A stretch of DNA of 57,397 nucleotides from Acidimicrobiales bacterium (GCA_030681555.1 JAUXRW010000004.1:1-57397), one strand, 5' to 3'. Shown: positions 7,664 to 16,408, counted from the first letter of the stretch. A program made the numbers and translations. The notes: a model not told the origin generated them from the sequence alone.

Positions 7664-8056
7664 ATGATCGAAGCCGCAGGTGGCGTCGTCTGGCGACGAA
7701 GCTCGAAGGGCACCCTCAAGGTGCTCCTCGTCCACCGGCCCCGCTACGACGACTGGTCGCTCCCCAAGGGGAAGCTCGAACCCGGTGAGTCCCATCGCCA
7801 GGCCGCCCTGCGGGAGGTGGAGGAGGAGACCGGCTTGCGGTGCGACGCGCAGGAGGAGCTCCTCGAGGTCCGGTATGCGGACCGCAAGGGCCGCCCGAAG
7901 CGCGTTCGGTACTGGGCCATGGAGCGCGTCGACGGGTCCTTCCAGCCGAACGACGAGGTCGACGAGATCCGCTGGGTCCCGGTCGAGGAGGTGGAGCGCC
8001 TGGTCAGCTATCCCCGGGACGCCCGGGTCGTGGCCGGGCTGCGCCAGCTCGCCTGA
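7664..8056 (+). CDS. NUDIX hydrolase, MutT1-like
   Basis: 130 residues from ATG 7664 (MIEAAGGVVWR). The NUDIX box is complete, spanning GKLEPGE, REVEEETGL at residues 36-58 in the GX5EX7REUXEEXGU pattern. The preceding WSLPKGKLE and following RYWAME resemble the NUDIX half of mycobacterial MutT1 and diadenosine-polyphosphate hydrolases. With the separate histidine phosphatase at 3835, the two MutT1 halves may be present as split genes. It is convergent with phoX, 24 bp away. Confidence 0.85.
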   Translation: MIEAAGGVVWRRSSKGTLKVLLVHRPRYDDWSLPKGKLEPGESHRQAALREVEEETGLRCDAQEELLEVRYADRKGRPKRVRYWAMERVDGSFQPNDEVDEIRWVPVEEVERLVSYPRDARVVAGLRQLA

Positions 8057-8080
8057 GCTCCGGACCCCGGGCCGGCCTCC

Positions 8081-10003
8081 TCAGGAGCCGACCGCGCCGC
8101 CGTCGTCCTTGGTGACGATGACCGTCGCCGAGCGGGGTGTCGTCAACCCGTCCTGCGGCGGCCACGTGCTGCCGCCGTTCTCGCCGGGGTGCTGGATGTT
8201 GGTGAACATCGTGCGCTGGTCGGGCGTGGTGACGACGCCCGTGCACTCGGAGCCGATGACCCCGGTGAGGAACCGGCGCAGCTCCGGGCGGCCTGCGGCG
8301 TGACGGGAACCGGGGTCGGCGGCGAGCATCTGGTTGTTGGCCCCTGACGGCTGGCGCCCGTCGGTCTGGATCCACACCCGGCCGTCCGGATCGGCCCAGA
8401 GGCCGTCGGGCGAACCGAACGCGTCCTCGGCGTCCACGCTCGAACCGTCCACGCCGGCGCCTGGCCCGGCGAGCACGAACAGGTCCCAGGTGAAGGAGGT
8501 GGCGGTGTGGTCGCCGCCGGCCTCCTCCCACCGGACGATGTGGCCCCACGGGTTCGGCTTGCGGGGGTTGGCGGCGTTGACGGTCTTGCCGCCGTCGGTG
8601 TTGTTCGTGAGCGTGAGGTACACGAGCCCGGTGACCGGGTCGACGGCGGTCCACTCGGGGCGGTCCATCGGCGTCGCCTTGACGGCGTTGGCCGCCAGAC
8701 GGGTCTTCACCAGGACGTCGCCCTGGTCGGCGAACCCGTTGGCGGCCTGCAGCGGCCCCTGCCCATGGACCAGCGGGAGCCAGATGCCGGTGCCGTCCTC
8801 GTCGAACCGGGCCACGTAGAGGGTGCCCTCGTCCAGCGGGCTGATGCCGCGGGCCCGCATCGAGGGCGCGTTGCCCGAGCTGACGAACTTGTAGACGTAC
8901 TCGTTGACCTGGTCGTCGCCGAGGTAGACCACCACGCGACCCCCGCGGCTCGTCTGGACGAAGGCCCCTTCGTGCTTGGTGCGCCCGAGGGCGGTCCGCT
9001 TCACGGGGGTGGACGTCGGGTCGAACGGATCGATCTCCACGACCCAGCCGAAGCGGTTCGGCTCGTTCGGGTCGCCCGGCGTGACGACGAAGCGCGGATC
9101 GTGCGTGGACCAGCTGTTGCGGTCTCCCCCCACGCCGTACTCCGCGTTGAGCGCCTGGTGCTCGGCGTCGTAGGCCCCGGGATCGACGCGGAAGTAGCCG
9201 TTGAAGTTCTCCTCGCACGTGAGGTAGGTGCCCCATGGCGTGTACCCGTGCGCACAGTTGTTGAAGGTGCCGAGGGGCGATCGCCCCTCCGGGTCGGCGC
9301 TCGTCCGCAGGAGACGGTGGCCCGCCGCGGGGCCAGACATCGTCATCGGCGTGTACGCGGTGATCCGCCGGTTGTAGCCGCCCCGGACCACCTCCCACTC
9401 GCCGCCGGCGGCCCGCCGGACCTCGACCACGGCGACGCCGTGGGCGTTCTGCGACTTGCGGACCATGTCGGCCGTGTACTGCGCACGGGTCGGCGCCGTG
9501 GTCGTCCCGGTGTGCAGGTAGCTCTCCTGCACAGCCTCGTGGTTCATCACCAGCAGCCCGTGCTCGCTGCCCCGCTGGCCCCGGGCGAGCGGGAAGTAGT
9601 GCATGCCGTCGTGGTCCGAGCCCATCTGCTGCGCCTGGTCCGCAGCGGTGTTGCCGCCGGGCACGAGCGGGGGCGTCCCGGGCACGTACGCCGGGTACGA
9701 CCCGAGGATGGGGGTGCCCCACGGCAGGAAGGGACGGGCCGTGTACCCCTCGGGGACCACCACCTCGTCGCCGAAGCCCGGCGGGATCGCGGCGAAGCCG
9801 AGCAGCCCCAACGAACCCTTCCCCCTCGCGGCCGAGCCGTCCCCCGCCACAGCGGAAGCCGAGGCCGAGCGACCGCCGACAAGGAACGCGGCGGCCGCAG
9901 CCAGGCCCCCGCCGAGCACCCGCCGCCGAGACACGCCCGCTGCCACATCGAGGAGGTGCGGCGCATCCACGTCGCTCGCTTCCATCAGGTCCTGTTCGAA
10001 CAT
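8081..10003 (-). CDS. phoX: PhoX-type alkaline phosphatase (DUF839), Tat-exported
   Basis: 640 residues from ATG 10003, with GGGAGG upstream. The N-terminus carries a Tat signal (SRRRVLGGG then an Ala-rich hydrophobic stretch, residues 26-50), as expected for the Ca/Fe-dependent PhoX family, which folds in the cytoplasm. Family hallmarks include HDGMHYFP, MNHEA, CEENFNGYF, RFGWVVEIDPFDP, RTKHEGA and SPDGLWADPDGRVWIQTDG. It would release inorganic phosphate from organic phosphomonoesters outside the membrane. A PhoB-like regulator gene lies directly upstream on the same strand, and a PHO-box-like triple repeat sits at 10080-10106. Confidence 0.9.
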   Translation of the reverse strand: MFEQDLMEASDVDAPHLLDVAAGVSRRRVLGGGLAAAAAFLVGGRSASASAVAGDGSAARGKGSLGLLGFAAIPPGFGDEVVVPEGYTARPFLPWGTPILGSYPAYVPGTPPLVPGGNTAADQAQQMGSDHDGMHYFPLARGQRGSEHGLLVMNHEAVQESYLHTGTTTAPTRAQYTADMVRKSQNAHGVAVVEVRRAAGGEWEVVRGGYNRRITAYTPMTMSGPAAGHRLLRTSADPEGRSPLGTFNNCAHGYTPWGTYLTCEENFNGYFRVDPGAYDAEHQALNAEYGVGGDRNSWSTHDPRFVVTPGDPNEPNRFGWVVEIDPFDPTSTPVKRTALGRTKHEGAFVQTSRGGRVVVYLGDDQVNEYVYKFVSSGNAPSMRARGISPLDEGTLYVARFDEDGTGIWLPLVHGQGPLQAANGFADQGDVLVKTRLAANAVKATPMDRPEWTAVDPVTGLVYLTLTNNTDGGKTVNAANPRKPNPWGHIVRWEEAGGDHTATSFTWDLFVLAGPGAGVDGSSVDAEDAFGSPDGLWADPDGRVWIQTDGRQPSGANNQMLAADPGSRHAAGRPELRRFLTGVIGSECTGVVTTPDQRTMFTNIQHPGENGGSTWPPQDGLTTPRSATVIVTKDDGGAVGS

Positions 10004-10079
10004 CGGGGCCTCCCAGCAGCGTCGGGCGGTCGATCCGCACGTCTGGTCCGGAAGGTACGAAGCCAACGTTGCCGCACTC

Positions 10080-10106
10080 CGAAGCGGAGGTGATCGGAGG
10101 CCGAAC
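10080..10106 (-). promoter_or_regulatory. Candidate PHO box upstream of phoX
   Basis: On the minus strand, GTTCG, GATCA and CTTCG cores recur exactly 11 nt apart (plus-strand CGAAC 10102, TGATC 10091, CGAAG 10080). This is the spacing of actinobacterial PhoP/PhoB direct repeats (consensus core GTTCA). It lies about 77-103 nt before the phoX start. Core conservation is imperfect; the same 11-nt phasing at the pst promoter supports it. Confidence 0.4.
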
Positions 10107-10145
10107 ACCTGCTTCCATCTCCGCGCGCTTGGCGACCCGACGGGG

Positions 10146-10952
10146 CTACGGGCCCGCTCCCGGGGCTGGGCCCGGCTCCGGGAGGAGGCGGAAGCCCACC
10201 CCGCGCACGGTCTCGATGCGGCGACGGCCCTCGACCGCCTCGAGCTTGCCCCGCACCTGCCGGACCACCGAGTCGAGCACCCGCTCCCGGACACCGGCCT
10301 CCCCGGCGGCGAGCTCCTCCCGGTGGACGACGCTCCCGGGCCGCCGGAGCAGGGCGAGGAGCACGGCGCACTCGTCCGGGGTCAGGCCCGTGCTGTGGTC
10401 GCCGATCGTGAGCGTGCAGGTCGCGATGTCGACGGAGATCGGGCCGAGGCCGGCGGCGGGCTCCTGGTCGGGACGGGGTCGGCCGGGCCACCGGCGGAGC
10501 AGCGCGCGGACGCGAGCGACGAGTTCCCGCTGCCCCACGGCCTGGGTGACCAGCTGGTCCGCTCCCGCTTCGTAGACGTCGAGCGCGACCGGGGCCCGGA
10601 ACGCCACCGGGGAGACGGCGAGGATCGGCGCAGCGCTGTGAGCGCGCAGCCGGGCGAGCACCTCGGCCGCAGGGCGGGCGGTGAGGCCCATGTCGACGAC
10701 GGCGATGTCGAAGGACACCGTCGGCTCCGTGGCGCCGGCCCCGCCCTCGGTCGACTGCTCGGGACCCCGGAGGTCGTCGACCAGCACGGCGTACCCCTCC
10801 GCGTGCAGCCAGGAGGCGATCTGGTCCTCCCACGCGGCGCTGTCGGTCACGAGGAGGACGGTGACCTGGCCGTCCCGCCAGCTCTTCCACTCGCCGCCCG
10901 ACCGCTCCTGCGGACGCACAGCGGGCGGGGAGTTGCGTAGGTCCGCCAGCAC
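10146..10952 (-). CDS. OmpR/PhoB-family response regulator with atypical receiver
   Basis: 268 residues. The receiver-like domain (about 30-150) keeps the phospho-acceptor region (FDIAVVDMGL) but has TDS where the acidic pair is usual. The conserved lysine of the VTKP motif is glutamine here (GADQLVTQAV). The C-terminal winged helix is typical (LTPDECAVLLALLRRPGSVVHREEL, LDSVVRQVRGKLE, IETVRGVGFRL). It is a DNA-binding regulator possibly independent of canonical phosphorylation. Its position before phoX and after the pst cluster suggests Pho control. The start is GTG with no clear ribosome site; no partner histidine kinase is in the window. Confidence 0.8.
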   Translation of the reverse strand: MLADLRNSPPAVRPQERSGGEWKSWRDGQVTVLLVTDSAAWEDQIASWLHAEGYAVLVDDLRGPEQSTEGGAGATEPTVSFDIAVVDMGLTARPAAEVLARLRAHSAAPILAVSPVAFRAPVALDVYEAGADQLVTQAVGQRELVARVRALLRRWPGRPRPDQEPAAGLGPISVDIATCTLTIGDHSTGLTPDECAVLLALLRRPGSVVHREELAAGEAGVRERVLDSVVRQVRGKLEAVEGRRRIETVRGVGFRLLPEPGPAPGAGP

Positions 10953-10975
10953 CGTCGGATCGTAGGAGTGAGGGG

Positions 10976-11002
10976 TGGCGGGGCTATGACGCCGCTGTGA
11001 AC
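10976..11002 (-). promoter_or_regulatory. Candidate PHO box upstream of the response regulator
   Basis: On the minus strand, GTTCA, CGTCA and CGCCA follow each other at 11-nt steps (plus-strand TGAAC 10998, TGACG 10987, TGGCG 10976), 24-50 nt before the GTG start. The first unit matches the GTTCA core perfectly; the others drift. It would imply autoregulation or Pho control of the regulator. Confidence 0.4.
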
Positions 11003-11024
11003 GTTCGGGACCCGCAGGCCAAAC

Positions 11025-11927
11025 TCAGGCCGGCACCGGGGTCGGCGCGGCGGGAGCGGACCGACGGACGCGGTGCCGGTGCGCTCGCCGCCAGGCGATC
11101 GCGGCGACGTCGGCGAGGAGCACGAGCGCCAGCAGGACGAAGCCCAGCGGCCGCGCCTGCGTCTGCAGGCTGGCCTCGACCGGACCGCCGGCGCCCGAGG
11201 CGATGACCGACCACGTGAACCCGCCGAGCACCGGGGCCGGCAGTCGGGTGCGCACCGTGCCCTCCCACGTCTGGCCCGGATCCAGGGACCCCGGCGTCGG
11301 CACCTCCACCGCTGTGACGTCTCCCTCTCCTCCGCGGCCGACCGAGCCGGCCAGGACGATGCCGTCGAGCCGTTCGGCGCTCCGGTTCCGGACCGTGACC
11401 TCGACGTCGTAGTGCGTCGGTCCCCCGAGGGCCGATCGGAGCCCTGCGAGCAGTCCGTGGGGATCGCGCTCGGCCCTCACGGACACCTCGAGAGGCGCCT
11501 GCGCGCTCGTTCCGACGACCGGACCGACGGGGTGCCCGAGGAGCTCGACGGGCACGACGGCGAGCTGGTCGAAGGACTTCGTCGACGCTCGGACCAGGCA
11601 GGGACAGGGCAGGGCCGGCGCAGCCACCGGGTACTCCGCCAAGGTGGAGGACCCGTCGCGATCGAGGCGCACGCCCTCGCTGGCGATCAGGTTGCAGTCG
11701 ACCGAGCCGCGCCGAGCCTGGTTGCCGCAGACCGCCAGGGTCACCGCGTTCCCCTCGAACCCCTCCAACGTGACGAGGACCCGTTCGCCGGGGCGCATCG
11801 AGGTGCGATCGAGCGTGATCGTCGGTCCGGAGACGGCCGCGTCCTGGGCCGTCGCCGCCGACGTCGCGACCCACACGCCGAGCAGCACGACGGCGCTAGC
11901 CACCCCGGCGCGCAGGGGTCGCCTCAC
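11025..11927 (-). CDS. Secreted membrane-anchored protein, partner of the DUF916 protein
   Basis: 300 residues. Signal peptide at 5-28 (AGVASAVVLLGVWVATSAATAQ), an extracellular beta-rich region and a C-terminal helix (LGFVLLALVLLADVAAIAW) with a basic cytoplasmic tail. The first domain (ITLDRTSMRPGERVLVTLEGFEG...VAVCGNQ, then CNLIASEGV, LPCPCLVRAST) resembles the neocarzinostatin/macromomycin-like extracellular beta domain with paired cysteines, and a second region resembles CARDB-type repeats (DVEVTVRNRSAERLDGIVL). I do not know a function. The GTG start overlaps the preceding stop (GTGA), so it is co-translated with the DUF916 protein. Confidence 0.7.
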   Translation of the reverse strand: MRRPLRAGVASAVVLLGVWVATSAATAQDAAVSGPTITLDRTSMRPGERVLVTLEGFEGNAVTLAVCGNQARRGSVDCNLIASEGVRLDRDGSSTLAEYPVAAPALPCPCLVRASTKSFDQLAVVPVELLGHPVGPVVGTSAQAPLEVSVRAERDPHGLLAGLRSALGGPTHYDVEVTVRNRSAERLDGIVLAGSVGRGGEGDVTAVEVPTPGSLDPGQTWEGTVRTRLPAPVLGGFTWSVIASGAGGPVEASLQTQARPLGFVLLALVLLADVAAIAWRRAHRHRVRRSAPAAPTPVPA

Positions 11928-12940
11928 GTCGGCTGCACCCCGAGGGCGCGGTCCTCCCGCTGGTGGCGGCGGTAGGCGCGGCGGGCCCGCAAGGCCAGCC
12001 AGGTCGCCAGCGCCAGCAGCAGCAAGGTGATCGGTGGGGCCAGCACCATGCCGCGGCGTGAGACGCTGGCCAACTCCTCGGCGCCGCCTCCCGATGCCGG
12101 ATCCAACCGCACCTTCGCGAACGCCACCGCGCTCGCCGGCACGTCGTCGAAGGTCGCCTCGAGCGTGACGCCCTCGCCGGGCAGCAGCTCCGTGAGCTCC
12201 TCGGCATCGACGTGCTGCTCGAAGAGCCCGAGCGGGCCCGCGATCGAGACGCTGTGGGCGCCGCTCAACCGGACGTTGCCCCGGTTCTGGATCCGATACA
12301 AGACCTTGGCCGTGCCGCCGAGCGGGTTGAGCGACGGCGAGTAGTTGGCGGACACGTTCTCGATGGCGAGCTCCGGCTCGAGGGGCCCGGCCACCCGGAC
12401 GTACACCCGAGTGCCGGTCCGGCGGTCGAGCGTGATGACCTTGCCGTCGGGCGCCGTGCTCGCAGCGGAGGACGAGGCGAGGATCGCTCCGGCGTGGTCG
12501 CCGGGCCGGGCCGTCGCCGGCACCCTCACCGAGATCGGCATCGTCGCCTGCGACTGCGGCGGCACAGTGACGTTGCCCTGCGGGAGGGTGATCCACGATC
12601 CGAGGTCCTCCGGCTCCTCACCGGTGGCCAGCAGGTCGAACTGGCCGTCCTCGTTGTTGAAGGCATCGGTGGGGTACACCGCGAACGTGAGCTGGATGTT
12701 GCTGTAGTTGAAGAGCGTGACGGCGTCGCTGACCTCGGCGCCCGGCTCGAGCTCGTAGGAGAGGTTGGGGCGGTTGCCAGCCTCGCCGGGATCGGTCGAG
12801 CCCGCGGGCGCGAGCGCCCAGCTGTGGACCTCCTCCGTGCCCGCGGCCGGCTGCTCCTGGCTCCACGCCGTCGGGGCCGAGGCGCCGAGGGCCAGGAGGA
12901 GGGTGGTCGTCGCAGCCAGGAGTCGTCTCCGGGGGCACAT
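11924..12940 (-). CDS. DUF916 (WxL-associated) surface protein
   Basis: 338 residues. Signal peptide at 1-27 ending AWSQE, then a DUF916-like region (FNYSNIQLTFAVYPTDAF, GSWITLPQ, PPQSQATMPISVRVPATARPGDHAGAI). A second beta domain (NVSANYSPSLNPLGGTAKVLYRIQNRGNVRL) precedes a C-terminal membrane helix (PPITLLLLALATWLALRARRAYRRHQRE). DUF916 proteins of Gram-positives bind peptidoglycan and partner WxL-like surface proteins. The ATG follows GAAAGG by eight bases. It overlaps the next gene by GTGA. It lies 113 bp downstream of the fibronectin-domain surface protein. Confidence 0.8.
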   Translation of the reverse strand: MCPRRRLLAATTTLLLALGASAPTAWSQEQPAAGTEEVHSWALAPAGSTDPGEAGNRPNLSYELEPGAEVSDAVTLFNYSNIQLTFAVYPTDAFNNEDGQFDLLATGEEPEDLGSWITLPQGNVTVPPQSQATMPISVRVPATARPGDHAGAILASSSAASTAPDGKVITLDRRTGTRVYVRVAGPLEPELAIENVSANYSPSLNPLGGTAKVLYRIQNRGNVRLSGAHSVSIAGPLGLFEQHVDAEELTELLPGEGVTLEATFDDVPASAVAFAKVRLDPASGGGAEELASVSRRGMVLAPPITLLLLALATWLALRARRAYRRHQREDRALGVQPT

Positions 12941-13053
12941 CGCGGATGCCTTTCGTTCATCTGGCGGGAACGCCGAGAGCGGTACGAGGCGCCGGGCCTC
13001 GTACCGCTCGTCGGCGAGCCGTCTGCTTGTGTGCTGTGCGGTCACGCCGGGGA

Positions 13054-14961
13054 TCAGGCGACCGTGAAGGTGAGCGTCCCCTCGTAGACGCCGTTCACCG
13101 CGGTCACCGGGATCAGGAGCTTGAGCCACGCATCGAACACCGCGATGCCGAGGCCGCTGTCCTGCGGGGCCGTGCCGAGCGCCCGACCCGCGGCGAGCCC
13201 GTTGGCCCCCGTGCTCCTCGGCTCGACGGGCGCACCGGCAGCAGCGGCCTGCGAGTAGTCCGGGGTGGCGGGGTCGAGGTCGTCGTCGAACGCCGGGGTG
13301 TCGCTCGTCAGGAACGGGTTCCAGCCGAGGTGGTTGCCGCTGAAGCTCGCTCCGGGCTTCGTGAAGGCCCCCATCGTGCCGTTGACGGTCCAGCCGTCGT
13401 CGGTGTCACGGGTGTCCACCACGGTCACCTGGTTGAGCCGGCCGCTGGCGGCGAAGAACTGACCGGCGCCGGCGCCCGAGGTGATGAGCTTGCCCTTGCC
13501 GAGGTCGATGCCGCAGTGCGTCGGGTAGGTGGCGCTGGGCACCCCGTCGGCGTCGGTCGGGTACGGGTACTGGGCGAAGCCGCCGTCGGGGTTCGACCCC
13601 TCGGTCGGCGACGCCAGGCCCTCGTCCCAGCTCTGCATGGGCGCCGTGCCCGGACCGGCCGCAGCCACCGCGGGCAGCGAACCCGACGGGAAGCCCGGGG
13701 ACGTGGTGCCGGTTCCGGCCGGCAGGGCGCCGAACGCCCCGCAGACCTGCGTCAGCACCAGGTTGCCCACGGGGCGGGTGACCTCGAGGTGCTGCTGGAT
13801 GGTCTGTGCGCTGTTCGGCGTGACCGGACCCACCTGGGCGGGGGTGCCGGCGGGCGCCGTGGCGTACAGCGGCGTGACCGTGACGGTGTACAGCGTGCCG
13901 GCCGTGAGGCCGGTGATCTGCGCCGAGGTGTTCGCCTCGTCCACGATCGTCGTGCCCTCTGCCGGGTCCACCGTCACGGCATACCCGGTCACGGAGGGGC
14001 CGGCGTAGCTCCAGTCGACGTCGATCGAACCGACGCCCGGCGTGGCCGTGAGGCCGGTGACCGCGGGACGGCTCGGGTTCGGCGTACCGGTGAGCGCGTT
14101 CGACTCCGGTCCGCTGCCGACGCTGTTGGTGGCCCGCACCGTCACGCTGTACTCCGTGCCGTTCGTGAGGCCCGGCACCGTGATGGGCGAGCTGCCGCCC
14201 GTCGCCGTGACGGGAGCACCGGCGGGCGGCGTGGCGGTGACGGTGAAGCCGGTCGTGGCCGGCGTCGAGGCGCCGGCCGTGAAGGCCACCGCGAGGGAGC
14301 CGTCGCCGGGCGTCACCGCGGTGAGGGTGGGAGCAGCCGGCACCGCGCCGACGCTCCAGCTCACGTTGGCGAACCCGTCGCCGCCGTTGGTGGAGAACGT
14401 CTTGGTGACGTTCCAGTACTCCTTCATCTGGTCCGGACCCGCCGGGCCCAAGGTGCACGCGATGCCGAGGTTGTACGCACCCGCCGGGATGTCACCGGGG
14501 ACGAACACCGCGCCGTAGTTGAAGTCCGGGATGTTGATGATCGGGCCCGGACCGGGCGGGCTGGTGGCGTTGGCCGTCTGCGCGTCGACGTAGCCGGACC
14601 CGTTGCTGTCGTAGAGCGGCTGGCGGAATCCGGCCCCGAGGGTGTTCGGGATCGGCCCGGCCGCGTTGAAGGTCAACGTGCTCGGGTCGACGCTGGCGGG
14701 CACCATGTAGCTCTGCACCCGGTAGTCGTCGTTGGCGCTGTCACCACCGCACGAGGCGCCGTTGGGGAGCCGCAGCGTAAACGTGCTGGCACTGGTGCCG
14801 GAGTCGAGGGCGGCCGCGCCGCCCGGGGTGCGCACGCTGGCGCCCCCGGGCTGCGGGACACCGGCGGCGCCGGCGGCGGGGGCGGAGAGGAGTGGCACGA
14901 CGGCCGCGGCGACCGCCGTGGCCAGCAGCCCCGACCACACCTTCTTCGAGCTTCGCTTCAT
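13054..14961 (-). CDS. Secreted protein: DYRVQSYMVP domain plus two fibronectin III-like modules
   Basis: 635 residues. Signal peptide at 1-32 (ATAVAAAVVPLLSAPAAGAA). Residues about 55-195 form the domain shared with three other proteins here (GASCGGDSANDDYRVQSYMV, GFRQPLY, GPGPIINIPDF, PGDIPAGAYNLGIACTLGP). Two fibronectin III-like modules follow (about 205-295 and 298-385, with TNGTEYSVTVRATN and TAGTLYTVTVTPLY). The C-terminal 240 residues end EGTLTFTVA, like WxL/DUF916-associated surface proteins. No LPXTG motif or C-terminal helix is seen, so it is likely released or wall-associated. The start has AAGGA at eight bases. Its gene follows the second pstS-like gene by 68 bp. Confidence 0.75.
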   Translation of the reverse strand: MKRSSKKVWSGLLATAVAAAVVPLLSAPAAGAAGVPQPGGASVRTPGGAAALDSGTSASTFTLRLPNGASCGGDSANDDYRVQSYMVPASVDPSTLTFNAAGPIPNTLGAGFRQPLYDSNGSGYVDAQTANATSPPGPGPIINIPDFNYGAVFVPGDIPAGAYNLGIACTLGPAGPDQMKEYWNVTKTFSTNGGDGFANVSWSVGAVPAAPTLTAVTPGDGSLAVAFTAGASTPATTGFTVTATPPAGAPVTATGGSSPITVPGLTNGTEYSVTVRATNSVGSGPESNALTGTPNPSRPAVTGLTATPGVGSIDVDWSYAGPSVTGYAVTVDPAEGTTIVDEANTSAQITGLTAGTLYTVTVTPLYATAPAGTPAQVGPVTPNSAQTIQQHLEVTRPVGNLVLTQVCGAFGALPAGTGTTSPGFPSGSLPAVAAAGPGTAPMQSWDEGLASPTEGSNPDGGFAQYPYPTDADGVPSATYPTHCGIDLGKGKLITSGAGAGQFFAASGRLNQVTVVDTRDTDDGWTVNGTMGAFTKPGASFSGNHLGWNPFLTSDTPAFDDDLDPATPDYSQAAAAGAPVEPRSTGANGLAAGRALGTAPQDSGLGIAVFDAWLKLLIPVTAVNGVYEGTLTFTVA

Positions 14962-15029
14962 GCGTTCGGTCCTTGTCGTTCGGTTCGAGTGGGGGGAGTC
15001 GGGATGGTCGTCGTGGCAGATGGACGGCG

Positions 15030-16229
15030 TCACAGCGTCCCCGTGACCAGCGGGCCGGTGAGCGTGGTGCTGCCGCAGTCGGCGCCGAGGCTCAGGAATC
15101 CGAAGGTCTGGATGGTCGACGTCGAGGTGCACACGCCGGACGTCGACCCGACGAAGAGCGTCTTGATGTCGTTGTTGCCCGGGTTGTCCAGGAGGCCCTT
15201 GGAGAGGACGTTGTAGACGTCCCGGCCGTAGGTGGTGCTGGCGTAGAAGCCGCTGCTCGGGGAGAGCGACGGTGCGGTCCCCGTGTGGGGCAGGCCGAGG
15301 GCGTCGATGGCGCCGAGCTTCACCACGCCACCCGCAGGCAGCTGGCTGGCGACGACACCGTTGCTCTGGGAGATGAAGTTGGCCGCGGAGAAGCCGATGA
15401 TCACCTGCTTGCCGGCGAACGCCGGCAGATCACCGCGGGCCTTGAGGGCGCTGGCGTCGTTCTCCTGGGACCGCCCCGACAGGTTCGGGTTGAGGCCTGC
15501 ATCGAGCGCTGCGCTGTTGCAGACCTGCGTCCCGGTCGCCTCCTGGTCCGCCGTGTTGCCGGTGGCCGTGTTCCAGAACTGGTAGGTGCCGGAACCCAGC
15601 TGGATGCCGCAGGGCACGATCTCGACGCCGTCGATGGTGGCCGGACCGTTGCGGAAGAGCGACGTGAGCTGCGCGCTGGTGAGGGTGGTCACCGGGGCGA
15701 CCCCGTTGGCGTAGTAGCCGAAGCTGAGCGCGTCACGCCCGAACGGGATGTAGGTGAGGGCGGTACCGCTGCCGCTCGGACCCGCCGACGACCGGGCGTA
15801 CTGCACCAGGCCAGAGATGACCTTGAGGCCACCGCCACAGTTAGCGGCGTCGTAGCCCGAGCCGTCGATCGACCGGCTCAGGGCGCGTCGGCCGCCGGTG
15901 GACCCGTTGGGCCGCGTGAACGTGGCGCCAGGCGCCTTGGGGGTGATGCAGGCAGAGCCCGTGGCATCCCACGAGGTGAGCTGCCGACGACCGGAGGCGG
16001 CGGAGCTCTGCGCAGGCGTGTAGCTGGAGGTGTTGGTGAAGCCGGCGAGGGCGTTCATGACGTCCTGCGTGGTGTCCGAGCCGACACCGGTGGCAGCGTT
16101 GAACTGCTTCGGATCGGCGGTAGCGGGATTTCCGGTCGCGACGAGCGCGCCGATGCCCACGGCCGCGATGGTCAACGCGGCGGCGACCTTCGACCGCTTG
16201 GTCCTGGAGAGACTGATCAACCTGTGCAA
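15030..16229 (-). CDS. PstS-like periplasmic phosphate-binding protein
   Basis: 399 residues, secreted. The best start is TTG at 16229, seven bases after AAAGGGG. The signal peptide is about 10-36 (KVAAALTIAAVGIGALVATGNPATA). The mature part has PBP-like_2 features: GVGSDTTQDVMNALAG at the N-terminus, SRSIDGSGYDA, YIPFGRDALSFGYYANG, LTSAQLTSLFRNG, and a late GRDVYNVLSKGLL. No C-terminal anchor is present, unlike the first PstS. It lies 179 bp after pstB. The phosphate ligand is inferred from family and context. Confidence 0.75.
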   Translation of the reverse strand: MHRLISLSRTKRSKVAAALTIAAVGIGALVATGNPATADPKQFNAATGVGSDTTQDVMNALAGFTNTSSYTPAQSSAASGRRQLTSWDATGSACITPKAPGATFTRPNGSTGGRRALSRSIDGSGYDAANCGGGLKVISGLVQYARSSAGPSGSGTALTYIPFGRDALSFGYYANGVAPVTTLTSAQLTSLFRNGPATIDGVEIVPCGIQLGSGTYQFWNTATGNTADQEATGTQVCNSAALDAGLNPNLSGRSQENDASALKARGDLPAFAGKQVIIGFSAANFISQSNGVVASQLPAGGVVKLGAIDALGLPHTGTAPSLSPSSGFYASTTYGRDVYNVLSKGLLDNPGNNDIKTLFVGSTSGVCTSTSTIQTFGFLSLGADCGSTTLTGPLVTGTL

Positions 16230-16252
16230 GTGGGAACCCCTTTGAGTGGCGC

Positions 16253-16269
16253 CCGGGCTGTCCGCCCGG
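16253..16269 (-). other. Hairpin in the leader of the second pstS-like gene
   Basis: CCGGGC and GCCCGG form a 6-bp stem with a 5-nt loop, about 24 bp before the TTG start, within the 179-bp gap after pstB (16230-16408). It could stabilise a processed mRNA or act as a partial terminator or attenuator. I see no convincing promoter or PHO box in the rest of the gap. Confidence 0.35.
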
Positions 16270-16408
16270 ATGAGGTGGCGGCGGGCGCCGACACATCCGG
16301 CACTATGACGAGCCCGTTCGTCCGGAACGTGGCCTCGAAGTGAAGAGTTCCGGGGACGCGTCTCGTGGCCGGCTCGATGGGTAGGCGGCACCGCCCCCCG
16401 CGGTCGTG

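Noticed and set aside
12946-15216. 756-codon plus-strand open frame
   Set aside because: Shadow of the fibronectin-domain surface gene on the other strand, typical of GC-rich DNA.
16290-16345. PHO box before the second pstS-like gene
   Set aside because: Only one weak CTTCA core; the next 11-nt steps (GGCCA, GGACG) do not match.
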